Source: Paenibacillus oleatilyticus (GTDB taxonomy: Bacteria > Bacillota > Bacilli > Paenibacillales > NBRC-103111). Taken from it: a stretch of 64,000 bases of DNA. Positions 44,932-52,729 of this stretch are shown here, piece by piece. The notes beneath the pieces are model-generated. The model made no database searches. It saw only the letters and a list, made by a program, of their open reading frames with translations, and was not told the origin of the DNA. Numbering within the stretch: position 1 is the stretch's first letter; each line of letters begins with the position of its first letter. The DNA lies in the NCBI RefSeq assembly GCF_018998565.1, contig NZ_JAHNZO010000004.1, positions 124,001 to 188,000 of the forward strand, in the 5' to 3' direction. A program made the position numbers and the translations under genes.

Positions 44932-44989
44932 CTTCTAAAAGAAAAATTTTAAGCTCGCCGCCTCTTTCAAAAAAATATTTACGCCCAAC

Positions 44990-45014
44990 GGAACGAATCC
45001 GCGAATCCCCCGTC
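44990..45014 (+). promoter_or_regulatory. ECF-type promoter for the divergent SBP operon
   Basis: GGAAC (44990-44994), exactly 16 bp, then CGTC (45011-45014), identical in core and spacing to the leftward promoter 59 bp away. Confidence 0.72.
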
Positions 45015-45093
45015 TACTGCTTGACAACAAAAAAAACAGAAGGTGGGACGAAAACGCATCGTCACTACACTTCGGAAATGGGTGGGATCGCAA

Positions 45094-46545
45094 ATGAAAC
45101 GATGGTCTAAATGGGTACCGGCGGGGCTGGCTTTGTCCCTGGCCGCCACAATGACAGGATGCAGCTCGGACAAGCTCGCCGGAGGCGAAGGAGTCAAGCC
45201 TTCCGTAACGTTAAAGGAACTGAGCAAGGACGAGAAAGCGAGCATCAAGGTGCTTTTTTTCGACAAAAATTATTTTTCTCAGCTGTATGGCACCTTGTTC
45301 TCCTCCAAATTCCCGAACATCGACGTACAAGTGGTTTCCATGCAAAACATCTTCGAACCGGGAAAAGACACGAAGAAGGAATACCAAAAATTGGTTGAGG
45401 AAGAAAAACCCGACGTGCTTTTACTCCCGACGCCCGAATTGTTCGAGCAATGGGCTACCGACGGCAAGCTGCTTCAGCTTGACGATGTCATTCGTCAGGA
45501 CAAGTTCGATGTCGAGAACATGATGCCGACCGTCATCGAACAAATCAAGTCCATGGGCGACGGCAAGCTGTACGGGCTGGCCCCTTCCTTCTTTAGCAAA
45601 GCGCTGTTTTATAACCGGGATCTGTTCGAGAAACACGGCGTGCCGCTACCGAAAAACCAGATGACGTGGGAAGAGGTGCTCGAGCTCGCCAAGCGTTTTC
45701 CGACCAACGGACAAGGAGAGCAGCGCATCTACGGGATGGCCTCGTACTACCAGTTTAACGGCGGCAAGCCGATCGGATACGAATACATGAGGGAGATCGG
45801 GTCCGCCCTGGGCTTGTCCATCCTCGACCGGGAGAAAGGAACGGTGACCCTCCAATCCGACAGCTGGAAAAAGGCGCTGACCCTGGCCGTAGATGCCATA
45901 AAATCAGGAGCAATCTATAATGCCAAAGACAGCAAGCCAATCGAACCGGGAATGACGATGGAAGACATCTTCAAGCAAGACTTGTTCGCCACCGGTAAAG
46001 CCGCCATGGCCATCGAGGGATCGTACTATATCGAGACGCTTCTGCGGGCCAAGGATTCGCTCAAGGACGTCAAACCGGTCAACTGGGATATCGTGACCGT
46101 TCCGGTCGATCCGAGAAGCCCGGAAGCTTCGGATTCGGTGTCCATTTCGAAGTTTTTTGCCGTCCATGTCGATTCGCCCAACCAGCGGGCAGCCTGGGAA
46201 TTGGTCAAATATATCAACAGTGAGGAAGTAGCGAAGGCGGTGTCCTCCTCAAGCCCGGGTGAGCTGTCCTCCAGAACGGCCTACATCAAAGAGCGGGACG
46301 GCCGCAGCCTCGAACCGTTCACGATGCTGAAAATGGTCCGAAACGGCTATCCGAAAGGCGCGAACCCGGTGCCGGAGTCGTTCTACTCTGCCTTCGGCCA
46401 AATGGCCCAAGCGGAGGTGCAAGCCGTCGTCGAAAGCAAAAAGTCGGTCGATGAAGCTCTCAAAACGATGCAGGAAAAAGGCCAGGACATTTATAACAAA
46501 GCCAAGCAGGAACAAAAAAATACAGAGCAGAAAGGGCAGGGCTAG
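45094..46545 (+). CDS. extracellular solute-binding lipoprotein, divergent ECF target
   Basis: A 483-residue lipoprotein with basic start, h-region and lipobox MTGC (Cys23), then a solute-binding fold. QLDDVIRQDKFDVENM, GDGKLYGLAPSFFSKALFYN and QMTWEEVLELAKRFP match both neighbours. The ATG at 45094 is preceded by GGTGGGA; the frame continues upstream to 45043 without support. It is the first gene of a rightward operon with the PAP2-like and GH26-like genes, under the ECF promoter at 44,990. Confidence 0.88.
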   Translation: MKRWSKWVPAGLALSLAATMTGCSSDKLAGGEGVKPSVTLKELSKDEKASIKVLFFDKNYFSQLYGTLFSSKFPNIDVQVVSMQNIFEPGKDTKKEYQKLVEEEKPDVLLLPTPELFEQWATDGKLLQLDDVIRQDKFDVENMMPTVIEQIKSMGDGKLYGLAPSFFSKALFYNRDLFEKHGVPLPKNQMTWEEVLELAKRFPTNGQGEQRIYGMASYYQFNGGKPIGYEYMREIGSALGLSILDREKGTVTLQSDSWKKALTLAVDAIKSGAIYNAKDSKPIEPGMTMEDIFKQDLFATGKAAMAIEGSYYIETLLRAKDSLKDVKPVNWDIVTVPVDPRSPEASDSVSISKFFAVHVDSPNQRAAWELVKYINSEEVAKAVSSSSPGELSSRTAYIKERDGRSLEPFTMLKMVRNGYPKGANPVPESFYSAFGQMAQAEVQAVVESKKSVDEALKTMQEKGQDIYNKAKQEQKNTEQKGQG

Positions 46546-46565
46546 CCGGATTGGGAAATCAAACG

Positions 46566-47471
46566 ATGTCGGAGAAGTCAAGACGATGGACAAATGGAAT
46601 CGACTGGACGATGTGCGGTATTTTAGCATCGATTTACTTGGTTTGGCGCATCGGCACCGTCGGCGGCTGGACCTTGGAGTGCTGGGTTCTGCTTTTGATT
46701 TGCCTGGTTGGGGTGCGGAAGGATCAGGTTGACGTCGAATGGATGAAATTTTTGGCGGTTGGGGTTCCGCTTCTCGGGGTGTTCTATTATTTCTACGGCA
46801 CCGGGAACGGCATCTGGTGGTCTATCGCCTACCGGATGTTTCAGAATAACCTTCATGTCTGGAACTGGGACAGCATGATGAATAGCATTCCGTTCAATGA
46901 TGCGGCATGGGCCCGGACGATCAGCCATCCGAGGCTGGATAAAACCATGGTATGGATTTACAACTACGGGTTCGTGCTCTCGCTCTGGATCTGCATCGTG
47001 CGCAGCTATTGGACCCGCAGCGTGAAAAAAATGCTGTCCTACGCCTTGTCGGGCCATCTGCTGCAATTTCCGCTCATTTTGCCGTTCTATCACTTGATCC
47101 TGCTGCGCGAGGTGTGGTGGGTGAAAGAACAGCCCGATTTGCTCGGCCGCCAGTTCGCCACGGAAAACGATTTGCTGACGAATGTCATGAACTGCTTCCC
47201 GAGCATGCATACGTCGATTTCATTCGCGATGCTGCTGCTGGCGCTGCGCGAGCGGGACCGTATTTTCAAATACGTCATGGTAACTTATTGCTCTGCCATC
47301 ATCTTCTCGACGATGTATCTGCAAATCCACTGGGTGCTGGATGTCATTGCAGGCATGCTGTTCGCCTACGGTGTCGTCAAGCTTGCGGATACCGTCATCT
47401 ATTGGGGGTGCAAGCTCCTCCCCGCCCGGTTTAACAAGCTCTATGCGGCAACGGAAGGAAGAGCCGGATGA
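46566..47471 (+). CDS. PAP2-superfamily membrane protein (phosphotransferase-like)
   Basis: A 301-residue protein with about six membrane helices. Two PAP2 active-site blocks are clear: CFPSMHTSISFAM and QIHWVLDVIAGMLFAYG, which hold the two histidines and Asp. The Cys before PSMHT is typical of the AUR1/inositol phosphotransferase side of the family. It may move a phosphoryl or phospho-glycan group between lipids and sugars at the outer face. The start is uncertain: ATG 46566 is given, but a TTG at 46551 is also possible. The stop overlaps the GH26-like start (ATGA). Confidence 0.8.
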   Translation: MSEKSRRWTNGIDWTMCGILASIYLVWRIGTVGGWTLECWVLLLICLVGVRKDQVDVEWMKFLAVGVPLLGVFYYFYGTGNGIWWSIAYRMFQNNLHVWNWDSMMNSIPFNDAAWARTISHPRLDKTMVWIYNYGFVLSLWICIVRSYWTRSVKKMLSYALSGHLLQFPLILPFYHLILLREVWWVKEQPDLLGRQFATENDLLTNVMNCFPSMHTSISFAMLLLALRERDRIFKYVMVTYCSAIIFSTMYLQIHWVLDVIAGMLFAYGVVKLADTVIYWGCKLLPARFNKLYAATEGRAG

Positions 47472-48952
47472 AGCTCAAAAAAACGCACGTCATTTCCGGC
47501 GCCGTATTGGCCGTTCTGCTCGGCGTCTTTATCGCGCGATCCATGGTTTCCGAGCCTATGGCGACGTATACCGATTTGCCTTACGGATATGAGCTGAGCT
47601 ATCCGAAGCAAATGAAAGTCGACCGTTCCTGGCCCGGGGTCCGAACGCGCTTGTTCGACGAAACGACCCAGATCGACGTGTATTACGATAATTTCAACGG
47701 TACCGTATCCGACGCCGCCACGTATATCGGGTACGGCAACCGGTTTATCGAGAATACGAAGGATCACCGCGTAACCATGAACGAAACCAAGACGGTGGGC
47801 GGCCTGTCCGTCCACTTGCTGAAATGGGAGCGCGACAAGCTCAAGCACGTGGAGAACGACAAGCCCTACTATGCCAGCGCGGAAATTGTCAAGAACGACA
47901 AAGAGGTATACACCATCGCGATCAAGTCCGCCCGGCCCATCACGAATGACGAGAAGATCGTGAACTCGTTCCGGGTTATTCCGCCTCAGGGGGACAAGCC
48001 GGAGCTTGGCACGGTGACGAAGAAGGCGCCGCTCAAAACCAATCTGGAAACGGCGGAAGCGTACCGCAAGCTGTTTATGACGGACGGCCTGAAATGGGGC
48101 ATTTACGAGCGGTCGGCTCCGGGTAAAATGGATCTTCTTCATGCGCTGGAGCAAAAGCTCGACTACAAGTTCGGTCTGTTGATCCTGTACAAGTCCTTAT
48201 CGACGGGCTTTCCGGCGGACGATTTGAAAAACGCCTACGATGACAACCGCCTTGTCCAATTGACGCTGCAAACGATGCGGTTCGGCGAACAGAACCCCAG
48301 CGTGATGTACGACATTTTGAACGGAAAATATGACGAGTTTTTCTCCAAATACGCGCAGGACATCAAGGCGTTCGGCCATCCCCTGCTGTTCCGGCTGAAC
48401 AACGAGATGAACGGGGACTGGGTGCCTTATTCCGCCTATCACAACTCCAAGGACCCGGAGCTGTATACGGAGGTCTGGAAATATATTTACCGGACCTTCC
48501 AGAGCCAGGGCGTCGATAACGTCCTGTGGGTATGGAACCCGAATCACTCGTCCAAGCCCGAATTCCAGTGGAATCATCCGCTGCTGTACTATCCGGGCGA
48601 CGACTACGTCGACGTGGTCGGGCTGACCGCGTACAATACCGGCACCTATTACCCGGGCGAGCAGTGGAGCACGTTCGACGAGCTGTATGCGCCATTGTAC
48701 GCCCAATACAGCAAGTGGTTCGAACAGCCGCTGATGATCACGGAATTTGCCTCCAGCTCGGTCGGCGGCGATAAAGCGCAGTGGGTGGATCATATGTTCA
48801 GGGACATCAAAAAATATCCCAAGCTGAAAGCGGCCATCTGGTGGAGCCATACGGATTTCGATCCGGACGACCGGCCAGCCCGCAAATATAAGCTGGACGA
48901 AACGCCGGAGCTGGTCGAGCGGTTCCGTCAGCATTTGCAGGAATATAAGTAG
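47468..48952 (+). CDS. membrane-anchored GH26-like glycoside hydrolase
   Basis: A 494-residue protein: a membrane helix at about 9-27 with no lipobox, a beta-rich domain (about 35-170) and a C-terminal barrel. RLNNEMNGDW carries the acid/base Glu (313) and LMITEFASS the nucleophile Glu (426), the GH26 pattern; WVWNPN and AIWWSHTDFDPDDRPARKY agree. GH26 enzymes cut beta-mannan or mixed beta-glucans. Anchored outside, it could process a self-made or captured polysaccharide. It is the last gene of the ECF-controlled operon. Confidence 0.83.
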   Translation: MKLKKTHVISGAVLAVLLGVFIARSMVSEPMATYTDLPYGYELSYPKQMKVDRSWPGVRTRLFDETTQIDVYYDNFNGTVSDAATYIGYGNRFIENTKDHRVTMNETKTVGGLSVHLLKWERDKLKHVENDKPYYASAEIVKNDKEVYTIAIKSARPITNDEKIVNSFRVIPPQGDKPELGTVTKKAPLKTNLETAEAYRKLFMTDGLKWGIYERSAPGKMDLLHALEQKLDYKFGLLILYKSLSTGFPADDLKNAYDDNRLVQLTLQTMRFGEQNPSVMYDILNGKYDEFFSKYAQDIKAFGHPLLFRLNNEMNGDWVPYSAYHNSKDPELYTEVWKYIYRTFQSQGVDNVLWVWNPNHSSKPEFQWNHPLLYYPGDDYVDVVGLTAYNTGTYYPGEQWSTFDELYAPLYAQYSKWFEQPLMITEFASSSVGGDKAQWVDHMFRDIKKYPKLKAAIWWSHTDFDPDDRPARKYKLDETPELVERFRQHLQEYK

Positions 48953-48987
48953 TCCCGGAGGCTGGGCAGTCCCTTGCCGCCCCGTTT

Positions 48988-49013
48988 GTTTCATCGCTTC
49001 CCTGCAAGGGTAA
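48988..49013 (+). promoter_or_regulatory. SigB-type promoter for the GlsB/YtxH genes
   Basis: GTTTCA (48988-48993), 14 bp, GGGTAA (49008-49013), close to the SigB consensus GTTTAA-N12-14-GGGTAA. About 48 bp before the GlsB-like start. Confidence 0.7.
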
Positions 49014-49060
49014 AAAGAGGCAAGCCAGTCAGTCCACCTTCCAAAAGGAGCGTGAAGAAG

Positions 49061-49318
49061 ATGATAAGCTTGCTGATTACCTTACTTATGGCGGTTGTGA
49101 TCGGAGCGATCGGTTCCGCCCTTGCGCCGGGAGCGATGCCGGGAGGCATCATCGGTTCCATGATCGCCGGGTTCGTCGGGGCTTGGCTTGGCTATCTGCT
49201 GCTAGGTTCCTGGGGACCCGTCATCGGCGGCTTCGCCATCGTACCTGCGATTATCGGCGCCGCGTTGTTCGTCTTCCTGCTCGGTCTCGTGGCCAAAGGC
49301 CTCAACCGCACAGCGTAA
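49061..49318 (+). CDS. GlsB/YeaQ/YmgE family stress membrane protein
   Basis: An 85-residue protein of three small helices rich in Gly and Ala, with the family motif PGGIIGSMIAGFVGAWLG. AAAAGGAG lies 10 bases before the ATG. It is annotated in many bacteria as a transglycosylase-associated or general stress protein of unknown mechanism. The SigB-type promoter upstream supports a stress role. Confidence 0.85.
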   Translation: MISLLITLLMAVVIGAIGSALAPGAMPGGIIGSMIAGFVGAWLGYLLLGSWGPVIGGFAIVPAIIGAALFVFLLGLVAKGLNRTA

Positions 49319-49376
49319 GCTTCAAGTCGCACCGTCTCTAGCGGATTCCAATACGAATGCAAAGGAGCGATGAAGC

Positions 49377-49817
49377 ATGACTACGGCAAATACAGCCAAT
49401 GAAAGCAAAAGCAACCTGCTGCTCGGAACGTTGATCGGAGGCGCCGCCGGGGCGCTGATCGCCCTCTTGCTGGCGCCGAAATCCGGACGCGAGCTGCGCA
49501 GCGACCTGATGGACGCCATGCAAACCTTGCAGACCAAAGGTCAGGAGCTGATGGCCGCCTGCAAGGAGAAAGCTTCCGAAACCGTCGAAGCGGTGCGGGA
49601 GCAAGGCAGCCAATTGGCGGACAAAGCGCACGACATGACCGACCGCGTCGCGGAAGCGTCCCATCAAGTGATTGACCGTGCGGCCGACGTGACCCAAGAT
49701 AAGGTGGAGAAAGCGCAATCCGCCGGCCACCGTGCCCTCGATAACGCGCAGAGCACTTCCCACAAGGCGATCGATCAAGCCGACCGCGCGGTAGGTTCAA
49801 CGGCATCGAAGCAATAG
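49377..49817 (+). CDS. YtxH-domain stress protein
   Basis: A 146-residue protein: one membrane helix with the YtxH signature LLLGTLIGGAAGALIALLLAPKSGRELR (residues about 14-41), then a long charged helical tail with repeated Ala/Asp/Lys/Gln segments like LEA-type stress proteins. It follows the GlsB gene by 58 bp and probably shares its SigB-type promoter. AGGAG precedes the ATG. Confidence 0.85.
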   Translation: MTTANTANESKSNLLLGTLIGGAAGALIALLLAPKSGRELRSDLMDAMQTLQTKGQELMAACKEKASETVEAVREQGSQLADKAHDMTDRVAEASHQVIDRAADVTQDKVEKAQSAGHRALDNAQSTSHKAIDQADRAVGSTASKQ

Positions 49818-49857
49818 CGGTATTGCCTAAATAAGCGGGTTCAAAAACTGCTGCGAT

Positions 49858-49902
49858 ACAAACTGTCTCTTGTTTGAAGAAGGGACAGTTTGTTCGTTTT
49901 TT
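49858..49902 (+). terminator. terminator of the GlsB-YtxH unit
   Basis: ACAAACTGTC/GACAGTTTGT stem with a following TTTTTT. Confidence 0.75.
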
Positions 49903-49917
49903 GCGCCCGGCCGGATT

Positions 49918-50448
49918 TTAAAACCGGACATCGCTTGAGTGAACCATGGCGGCAAATTGAGTAAGGATACGATGATGATGGTTTATAATTTGTTCTGCCG
50001 TCAATTCATCGGAATCGTAGGTACTATGGCAATCTTTTACCAGTTCTACTTGATAGCCTCGCGAATGAGCGCTTTTCACCGTTGTATCGACGCAATACTC
50101 GGTTTGAACGCCACACATCACTAACGCGTCGATACCATGATCCCGCAGCTGCGTATGGAGCTCGGACTCCAAAAACGAGTCCGCATGATGTTTAATGATG
50201 ACATGATCTTGTGCAGCGGGAGCGATCTGTGGATGTACTTGCCATAGCGGTTGATTCTCGGATCTTAGAGAACCTTCCGGCTCGGTATACATGATATAGA
50301 AAACGGGTGAATTTTCCTGCCTGGCTTTATCGATCAAGCGCTTTGTATTTTCAAGCAGTTGTTCTTCTTGATAAATCGCTTTTCCGCCGTAATCTTTCCA
50401 CACAAAAGGCATAACCTGCATGTCGATAATAAGCAGTGCTTTTTTCAC
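49918..50448 (-). CDS. isochorismatase-family cysteine hydrolase
   Basis: A 176-residue enzyme. LLIIDMQ at residues 5-11 carries the catalytic Asp, a Lys in the HVIIKHHAD segment and the Cys in MCGVQTEYCVDTT complete the Asp-Lys-Cys triad (nicotinamidase-like hydrolases). The substrate is unclear. The start lies 2 bp past the XRE/desulfoferrodoxin gene, so the two are one operon. Confidence 0.85.
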   Translation of the reverse strand: MKKALLIIDMQVMPFVWKDYGGKAIYQEEQLLENTKRLIDKARQENSPVFYIMYTEPEGSLRSENQPLWQVHPQIAPAAQDHVIIKHHADSFLESELHTQLRDHGIDALVMCGVQTEYCVDTTVKSAHSRGYQVELVKDCHSTYDSDELTAEQIINHHHRILTQFAAMVHSSDVRF

Positions 50449-50449
50449 T

Positions 50450-51073
50450 TCAGGTAACCCTCCTTGTTCCCTTTCTCAATTTTTCATGTTTCCATAATCC
50501 GTGGCGGGTGCAGTACGTATACAGCGTTCCGCCGTGCATTTGGGGGAAACGTAATTCTGCGTTTTGTTCCGGGTACAATTTCATGAACAGCAGCCTGTCA
50601 TAAGAAATATAAGCGACAAAGGAGATATGATGATCTCTGCTCATTTCATGTTGAATGGTAATATAGTAATCATCTTCAATCTCCTCAACGGTGATTTTGT
50701 GTTCATCGTTCTCCGCCGGCATTGGAAGCAATTCCTTCAATAGTCTGCCGCAGCATGAAATGCTTGTGGCCCCCGTACTGGTCATAACATTGCCACAGCT
50801 TGGACATGCGTAAAATTTGATTTGATTCACGTTTCCTCTGTCCTGTTCATTCGGATTTAATTCCCCCGTTAAAAGCTTTTCGATATTTACTCCCAATATT
50901 TTGGATAACTCGCCAAGCAAGGACACATCGGGACACCCTAATCCGCGTTCCCATTTTGAAATCGTCTTATCGCTGATATTCATAAGATCAGCCAAGTCCT
51001 TCTGCGTCATGTCTTTCTCTTTACGAAGACGCAGAATGAGTCCTCCCACTTTATTGCAGTCCACATTGTCCAC
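50450..51073 (-). CDS. XRE regulator fused to a desulfoferrodoxin-like domain
   Basis: A 207-residue two-part protein. Residues 5-65 are an XRE HTH (TQKDLADLMNISDKTISKWERG). Residues about 85-205 resemble a desulfoferrodoxin: a CPSCGN ... CCG knuckle like desulforedoxin, followed by an HKI ... IQHEMSRDHHISFVAY segment and YCTRHGLWKH, with His and Cys placed as in superoxide reductase. It could sense iron, oxygen or superoxide, but the site may be structural. It lies directly upstream of the isochorismatase-like gene. Confidence 0.8.
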   Translation of the reverse strand: MDNVDCNKVGGLILRLRKEKDMTQKDLADLMNISDKTISKWERGLGCPDVSLLGELSKILGVNIEKLLTGELNPNEQDRGNVNQIKFYACPSCGNVMTSTGATSISCCGRLLKELLPMPAENDEHKITVEEIEDDYYITIQHEMSRDHHISFVAYISYDRLLFMKLYPEQNAELRFPQMHGGTLYTYCTRHGLWKHEKLRKGTRRVT

Positions 51074-51171
51074 CCCCTATAACTATAGAATATCGGCTAA
51101 TCCTGCCCTTCTCAATAAACGCTCCGTAGAGTGCGGCAGTGAAAAGCGAAATGCTACGGGACATCGTTTAG

Positions 51172-51195
51172 GAGTACTAGCTTAAGTTAGTACTC
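51172..51195. promoter_or_regulatory. palindrome before the CPBP gene
   Basis: GAGTACTA and TAGTACTC arms around a GCTTAAGT centre, 62 bp upstream of the CPBP start and 99 bp from the XRE start. Candidate operator for the XRE protein. Confidence 0.4.
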
Positions 51196-51256
51196 GTCAT
51201 CACCAAGCGGTGCCGTTTATGATGAACGGAGAAACAGGAACAGAAGGGTGAAAACT

Positions 51257-51934
51257 ATGGACCGATTCAAGCTTGCAATGCTATTTCTTGGCCCGACGGT
51301 CATGATTGCGGCCGGACTGCAGGGGATGCACAGCGTCCCGCTTACGTTCGCTTTGTTCTACGGCTGGCTGCTGCTGGTTCCCTTAGGAAGCTACGTTCTC
51401 CACCGCCGAACAGGAGCCCGAGCCGATTCTCAAGTGCTAACCGAACGGAAGCGGCAAAAGACCGATATCCTCCTGGGCATCGGCTCGGGCGCGGCGTTTT
51501 TCGGGGCAATCGTTGCCGCTGCCGTCCAGTTTCATCCGTTATTTCTGGATATTCCGCGGCTAAAAGGGCTGCTGCAAGCGTGGCATTTTTCCGGGGAGCA
51601 TACGATATGGCTGGTGTTGGTGCTGCTGGTGCTGAACCCGCTGCTGGAGGAAACATACTGGAGAGGATATGTGCTGCGGAAGCTGACGGACGGTAAAGTA
51701 CGCCCTTCTATGGCCGTCTTTCTGACCTCCTTGTTCTACAGCCTGTACCACGTGCTGTCGATCGTGCCGATCTTCGAGCGCCCTTGGAATATCGGGCTGG
51801 TGCTCCCTGTCTTCGCCGCCGGGCTCTTCTGGGGTTGGATGCGTCTTCGCCACGCCTCGCTGACCGGCTCCGTTCTAAGCCACAGCTTCGCGGATGCCGG
51901 CATCATGTGCATTTATTTTCTTTATCTGAGCTAG
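51257..51934 (+). CDS. CPBP family intramembrane metalloprotease
   Basis: A 225-residue membrane protein of about seven helices. LLEETYWRGYV is the EExxxR motif, FYSLYHVL the second and SHSFADAGI the third conserved block of CAAX/bacteriocin-processing proteases. AAGGG 7 bases before ATG 51257. Typical substrates are prenylated or secreted peptides; no bacteriocin gene is near. Confidence 0.87.
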   Translation: MDRFKLAMLFLGPTVMIAAGLQGMHSVPLTFALFYGWLLLVPLGSYVLHRRTGARADSQVLTERKRQKTDILLGIGSGAAFFGAIVAAAVQFHPLFLDIPRLKGLLQAWHFSGEHTIWLVLVLLVLNPLLEETYWRGYVLRKLTDGKVRPSMAVFLTSLFYSLYHVLSIVPIFERPWNIGLVLPVFAAGLFWGWMRLRHASLTGSVLSHSFADAGIMCIYFLYLS

Positions 51935-51954
51935 CCTTGTGCGGACAAAGCAAA

Positions 51955-51974
51955 ACCGGGGCCTTAGCCCCGGT
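51955..51974 (+). terminator. terminator-type hairpin of the CPBP gene
   Basis: ACCGGGGC-CTTA-GCCCCGGT perfect 8-bp stem, 20 bp past the stop. A near copy lies at the far end of repeat C (about 52,181-52,199). Confidence 0.65.
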
Positions 51975-51979
51975 GAGAG

Positions 51980-52174
51980 TGTTGAGAAACCTGCTTCACG
52001 TAGAAATTCTCTGCATATGCCGGTAGGGTATATCCCTCCAGCCGCTCTTGAAACCCGTGAACTTGATTAAAATTTGCGGTATTTTCACGGGTTCCAAAGG
52101 CGGACGTAAACTCTTACGGGATATACCCTACCTCTATTTGTCTGAGATTTTTTACTTGTAAGGCTTCTCGATAG
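51980..52174. repeat. repeat element C (about 195 bp, inverted relative to B)
   Basis: Starts TGTTGAGAAACC; the right end is decayed (CTTCTCGATAGC instead of TCTCAACA). Along its length it matches the reverse complement of element B, including GCCGGT.GGGTATATCCC, AAACCCGTGAA and ACGTAAACTCTTACGGGA. Its outer stem is GGTAGGGTAT/ATACCCTACC, where B has G-C in place of this A-T pair. A GGCCTT(T)AGCCCCGGT sequence stands at both ends. Confidence 0.72.
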
Positions 52175-52188
52175 CTTGTCTAGGGCCT

Positions 52189-52506
52189 TTAGCCCCGGTT
52201 CAGATGCTCGATCCACAAGTCTTCCGTGATATGCTCTTTTAAACAGAAGGCAACCGGGATACGCTCGCGCTCCGGCTTGACAAAATGCCCGTTGTCCAAG
52301 TAATAGCCGTGCTCTTTGGCCGTCGACAGCATTTTGCAAAATTGCTCCGCCGCCCTGATCGCTTCCTCTTTATCTGAAAACGTTTCCAAAACGTTTCCGA
52401 ATCCCAACGGATTAGCTGCAGCCTGAATGGACAAATGGTACTTTCCGCCTTCCTCGCGAACCAGCACTTCGCTTCCATGACATTTGATGGTGTGTTTGAC
52501 CTTCAT
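52189..52506 (-). CDS. small hypothetical protein
   Basis: A 105-residue soluble protein of unknown family. AAGGCGGTG precedes the ATG at 52506. Two-thirds resembles an antiparallel sheet plus helix (GKYHLSIQAAANPLGFGNVLETFSDKEEAIRAAEQF), but I do not recognise a domain. Its last codons lie in the hairpin-type sequence repeated beside element C, so the element may have inserted close to its 3' end. Confidence 0.65.
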   Translation of the reverse strand: MKVKHTIKCHGSEVLVREEGGKYHLSIQAAANPLGFGNVLETFSDKEEAIRAAEQFCKMLSTAKEHGYYLDNGHFVKPERERIPVAFCLKEHITEDLWIEHLNRG

Positions 52507-52729
52507 GATCTTCACCGCCTTGATCTTGGGAATATGAAGTGTTGCTTAAGCTTTATTACCCGCAGCCCGTCCGCCTGAAACGGCCGTTCGCAAGCGGCCG
52601 CTACCTGTCTGATGCGCCTGCCGGCACAACGATAGGCAATCCCTATAAACGAAATATGCAATACGTATTTCCCATACAAGCTCCAAGGGCGCATACTGTT
52701 ACACAAAAGAAAAAAAGGAGATCTCGCCT

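Noticed and set aside
46551-46566. TTG at 46551 as the start of the PAP2-like gene
   Set aside because: No better ribosome site than the ATG at 46566, so the ATG was preferred; kept as an alternative.
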